Assembly (NCBI RefSeq): GCF_000720325.1
Contig: NZ_JOJM01000001.1
Span: 248,001-312,000 of the forward strand
DNA: 64,000 nt
Origin: Streptomyces sp. NRRL B-1347
GTDB lineage: Bacteria > Actinomycetota > Actinomycetes > Streptomycetales > Streptomycetaceae
Direction: 5' to 3'
Every line of letters starts with the position of its first letter. The first letter of the stretch is position 1. The position numbers and the translations under genes are program-made. Positions 61,446 through 64,000 of the stretch are shown in pieces. A model generated the notes under the pieces. That model was not told the DNA's origin, did not search any database, and saw only the letters and a program-made list of their open reading frames with translations.

Positions 61446-62786
61446 GTGAGGCTGACGATTCTCGGTGGCGGCGGGTTCCGCGTACCGCTCGTGTACCGGG
61501 CGCTGCTGGACGACCACGAGGAGGGCCGCGTCACCGACGTCGTCCTGCACGACGTGGACGCGGGGCGGCTCGACGCGATCGCGCGGGTGCTCGCCGAGCA
61601 GGCCGCGGGCGTGCCGGACGCCCCGGAGGTGCGGGTCACCACCGACCTCGACGAGGCGCTGCGCGGCGCCGACTTCGTGTTCTCCGCGATCCGCGTGGGC
61701 GGTCTGGAGGGCCGCGCCGCGGACGAGCGGGTCGCCCTCGCCGAAGGCGTGCTCGGGCAGGAGACCGTGGGCGCGGGCGGCATCGCGTACGGCCTGCGGA
61801 CCGTGCCGGTCGCCCTCGACATCGCCCGGCGCGTGGCGCGGCTCGCGCCCGAGGCGTGGGTCATCAACTTCACCAACCCCGCCGGGCTCGTCACCGAGGC
61901 GATGTCCCGGCACCTCGGCGACCGCGTCATCGGCATCTGCGACTCGCCGGTGGGCCTGGCCCGCCGCGTCGCGCGCCTCCTCGGGATCGCGCCGGACCGC
62001 GCCTGGGCCGACTACGCGGGCCTCAACCACCTGGGCTGGCTGCGCGGCCTGTGGGTCGACGGCCGCGACGAGCTGCCGCGCCTGCTCGCCGACCGGGACC
62101 TCCTGGAGTCCTTCGAGGAGGGCAAGCTCTTCGGCGCCGACTGGCTCCAGGCCCTGGGCGCGATCCCCAACGAGTACCTGCACTACTACTACTTCAACCG
62201 CGAGGCCGTCGCCGCCTACCAGCGGGTCGAGCGGACCCGCGGGGCCTTCCTGCACGAGCAGCAGGCGCGGTTCTACGACGCCCTGGGCGAGCCCGGGGCG
62301 CCCGCCTTCAAGACCTGGGACGCCACCCGCGCCGAACGCGAGGCGACGTACATGGCGGCGAGCCGGGAGGCGGCGGGGGCCGGGGAGCGGGCCGAGGAGG
62401 ACCTGGAGTCCGGCGGCTACGAGCACGTCGCCCTGGCCCTGATGCGGGCCGTCGCGCGCGACGAGCGGACGACGCTGATCCTCAACGTCCGCAACCGCAC
62501 GACGCTTCCGGTGCTCGACGCGGACGCCGTGGTGGAGGCACCCTGCCTCGTCGACGCGAGCGGGGCGCACCCCGTGGCCGTGGACCCGCTGCCGGGGCAC
62601 GCGGTGGGGCTCGTCTGCGCGGTGAAGGCCGTGGAGCGCGAGGTGCTCACCGCCGTGGAGGACCGCTCCCGCGCGGCGGCGGTCAAGGCCTTCGCCCTGC
62701 ACCCGCTGGTCGACTCGGTCAGCGTGGCGCGCCGCCTGACCGCCGCCTACCAGCAGGCCCACCCCGCCCTGGCCTACCTGAAGTAG
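61446..62786 (+). CDS. Glycoside hydrolase family 4 (6-phospho-beta-glucosidase type)
   Basis: A 446-residue NAD- and metal-dependent GH4 enzyme. Seen: the Rossmann start LTILGGGGFRVPLVYRALL, INFTNPAGLVTEAM, the metal Cys in GICDSPVGLAR, and metal His in GLNHLGWLRG. The catalytic Tyr is expected in the GAIPNEYLHYYYF region. Start GTG 61446, 66 bp after the thioesterase gene. It hydrolyses 6-phospho-glycosides by a redox-elimination mechanism; its presence implies a phosphorylated disaccharide source, but no PTS is in this window. Confidence 0.9.
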   Translation: MRLTILGGGGFRVPLVYRALLDDHEEGRVTDVVLHDVDAGRLDAIARVLAEQAAGVPDAPEVRVTTDLDEALRGADFVFSAIRVGGLEGRAADERVALAEGVLGQETVGAGGIAYGLRTVPVALDIARRVARLAPEAWVINFTNPAGLVTEAMSRHLGDRVIGICDSPVGLARRVARLLGIAPDRAWADYAGLNHLGWLRGLWVDGRDELPRLLADRDLLESFEEGKLFGADWLQALGAIPNEYLHYYYFNREAVAAYQRVERTRGAFLHEQQARFYDALGEPGAPAFKTWDATRAEREATYMAASREAAGAGERAEEDLESGGYEHVALALMRAVARDERTTLILNVRNRTTLPVLDADAVVEAPCLVDASGAHPVAVDPLPGHAVGLVCAVKAVEREVLTAVEDRSRAAAVKAFALHPLVDSVSVARRLTAAYQQAHPALAYLK

Positions 62787-63302
62787 CTAGGCGGTCTCGC
62801 CGACCTGGTCGAGGAAGCCGTGGAGGTTGCGGAGCGTCCGCTCGTTCTGCTCCTCCTGGCTCAGGCTCTCCTCGAACCGGCGGGCGAGCGCCGACGTCTT
62901 CTTCCCCCGTACGTACAGCGAGCACGCCAGGTCGGCGCAGATGTAGAGCCCCACCGAGTTCCCCTGGCGCCCCGCCTCGCCCGCGCGGGGCGCGACGAAC
63001 AGCGTGATCCCCGACCCGGCCTGCGGGGTCACGCACACCGAGCAGATGCTGGACTTGAGCAGGCTGCGGCGCGCCCCGGTGGACGCCCGCAGCGCCACTC
63101 CGATGAGGCCGTCGCGGTCGCCGCCGTCCCGCCGCGCCACCACGTAGCCGCGGTCCGGCGCCTTGGGGTCGCGCCAGCCGAGGAAGTCCAGGTCGTCCCA
63201 GGGGGTCTCGGCGAACCCCGGGGGCAGCGTCAGGCGCCGCGCCTCGCCCTTGGAGCAGTTCACGAAGGACGCGCGGATGTCTTTCTCGCCGAGTGGTTCC
63301 AT
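62787..63302 (-). CDS. FBP-domain (FusB/EF-G-binding treble-clef) protein
   Basis: A 171-residue protein of the actinobacterial FBP family, whose C-terminal treble-clef zinc finger is related to FusB-type elongation-factor-G-binding proteins. The zinc ligands are visible in ICSVCVTP and YICADLACSLYVRGKK. The start MEPLGEKDIRASFVNCSKGE is typical; ATG 63302 was chosen and the upstream frame trimmed. It probably binds EF-G and affects ribosome recycling or fusidic-acid tolerance. It converges with the GH4 gene (stops 62786/62787). Confidence 0.85.
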   Translation of the reverse strand: MEPLGEKDIRASFVNCSKGEARRLTLPPGFAETPWDDLDFLGWRDPKAPDRGYVVARRDGGDRDGLIGVALRASTGARRSLLKSSICSVCVTPQAGSGITLFVAPRAGEAGRQGNSVGLYICADLACSLYVRGKKTSALARRFEESLSQEEQNERTLRNLHGFLDQVGETA

Positions 63303-63315
63303 GATCCGGAAGTTA

Positions 63316-64000
63316 TCAACCGGAACGGACGGCCGTCCTCCCATTTTCCGCCGCCTCGTCCGCCGCCGTCCCCGCCCCGGCGTCCGGCGCCCGGCCCGCC
63401 GCCACCGCCACCAGCGGCGGCCGCGCCGCCCGGAACGGGATGGAGCGGCGGAGGCCGAAGCCGAGGGCCTCGTACAGGCGGATCGCCCCGGTGTTCCGCG
63501 CCGAGGTGTGCAGGAAGGGGGTGTCGCCGCGCTCCCGGATCCCGTACGCGACGGCGCGCACGAGCCGCGCCGCGAGCCCGCGCCCCCGGTGCGCCGGGTC
63601 GGTGCAGACCGCGCTGATCTCCGTGAACCCCGGCGGCCGCAGCCGCTCCCCGGCCATCGCGACCAGTGCGCCCCGGTGCCGCAGGCCCAGATACGTGCCG
63701 AGTTCGACGGTGCGCGGCAGGAAGGGGCCCGGCCGGGTGCGCGCGACGAGGTCGAGCATCTCGGGCACGTCGCCGGGCCCGAGCCGCACCGCCTCGGCGT
63801 CGGGCGCGGCCGCCGTGCCCTCGTCCACGAGTTGCACGCCCGCCACGTCGAACGTCAGCTCCCAGCCGGTCGGCACGGCCGCGCCCACGCCGGGCAGCGG
63901 CACCGACCCGTCGGCCCCGGCGAAGGCCACCAGGTCCGTCCAGTCCGCCGCGTCCGGTTCGGCGGGCAGGCCGAGCCACGGCGAGACGTCCACGGGGTAG
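63316..64000 (-). CDS. GNAT family N-acetyltransferase (5' end cut by window)
   Basis: The frame is open through the right edge (YPVDVSPWLGLPAEPDA), so the N-terminus is missing; a GTG at 63993 exists but the family normally extends further upstream. The C-terminal half is a FR47-like acetyltransferase: EISAVCTDPAHRGRGLAARLVRAV carries the acetyl-CoA loop RGRGLA, followed by FLHTSARNTGAIRLYEALGF. The Ala/Gly-rich tail is not conserved. Substrate unknown. Confidence 0.88.
   Translation of the reverse strand, partial: YPVDVSPWLGLPAEPDAADWTDLVAFAGADGSVPLPGVGAAVPTGWELTFDVAGVQLVDEGTAAAPDAEAVRLGPGDVPEMLDLVARTRPGPFLPRTVELGTYLGLRHRGALVAMAGERLRPPGFTEISAVCTDPAHRGRGLAARLVRAVAYGIRERGDTPFLHTSARNTGAIRLYEALGFGLRRSIPFRAARPPLVAVAAGRAPDAGAGTAADEAAENGRTAVRSG

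Overview
The window is a piece of a Streptomyces-type actinomycete chromosome. Evidence: very high GC, frequent GTG/TTG starts with GGAGG-type ribosome sites, many Tat signals (SRRG motifs), two-domain geosmin synthase, actinobacterial-type cytochrome b, and coding on both strands in short operons. There is no rRNA or CRISPR array. One tRNA (Leu, GAG) is present.

Layout. (1) 1-6421: tail of a ROK regulator, then a ribose/inositol-type ABC importer (ATPase, permease, Tat lipoprotein binding protein) with a Gfo/Idh/MocA dehydrogenase and a TIM-barrel isomerase. (2) 6742-10644: secreted sugar dehydrogenase with PKD and CBM6-like modules, then a lipoprotein joining ThuA to a 3-keto-disaccharide-hydrolase-like domain. 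(3) 10785-18865: a tightly coupled seven-gene operon that I read as an Ebo (metabolite traffic) cluster: EboC UbiA prenyltransferase, EboA, EboB TatD-like, EboE, EboF phosphodiesterase and an extra TIM barrel. It is headed by a myo-inositol-phosphate synthase instead of the dehydroquinate-synthase-like EboD. A Tat-exported TIM-barrel protein follows. (4) 20279-30728: oxalate catabolism. oxc, frc, an ADP-forming acyl-CoA synthetase and two OFA-type transporters run left; sucC/sucD paralogues run right; a 24-bp palindrome sits between them.

(5) 30926-35263: a DUF2254 membrane protein, then tRNA-Leu(GAG) followed by a decayed tyrosine integrase and a small cargo island (methyltransferase, truncated glycine-rich-family protein, coupled 68- and 33-residue proteins, an HTH protein with a PLD-like C-terminal region). 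(6) 35456-37090: a GH3/NagZ-like hexosaminidase with a DasR-like site upstream. (7) 37640-46598: an unfamiliar biosynthetic locus: zinc dehydrogenase, Gfo/Idh oxidoreductase, PhyH dioxygenase, LuxE/PaaK-like adenylating enzyme, LuxC-like acyl reductase, a fused alpha/beta-hydrolase/DegT aminotransferase, and a radical SAM-SPASM enzyme. The logic suggests carboxylate activation, reduction to aldehyde, and transamination to an amine, with radical SAM and hydroxylation tailoring.

(8) 46840-54083: a membrane-tethered periplasmic-binding-like protein coupled to a large P-loop ATPase, then a NACHT-leucine-rich-repeat protein resembling bacterial NLR defence proteins. (9) 54197-64000: metallophosphoesterase, an atypical LuxR-type regulator lacking the phospho-acceptor Asp, an SDR, a stand-alone QcrB paralogue, geosmin synthase, a hotdog thioesterase, a GH4 glycosidase, an FBP/FusB-like zinc protein, and a GNAT acetyltransferase cut by the window edge.

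Most promising for novelty: the Ebo-like operon with a swapped sugar-phosphate cyclase and a repeat-loaded EboC, and the LuxC/LuxE-DegT fusion-radical SAM locus. All function calls are from sequence reading alone; no database search was possible.
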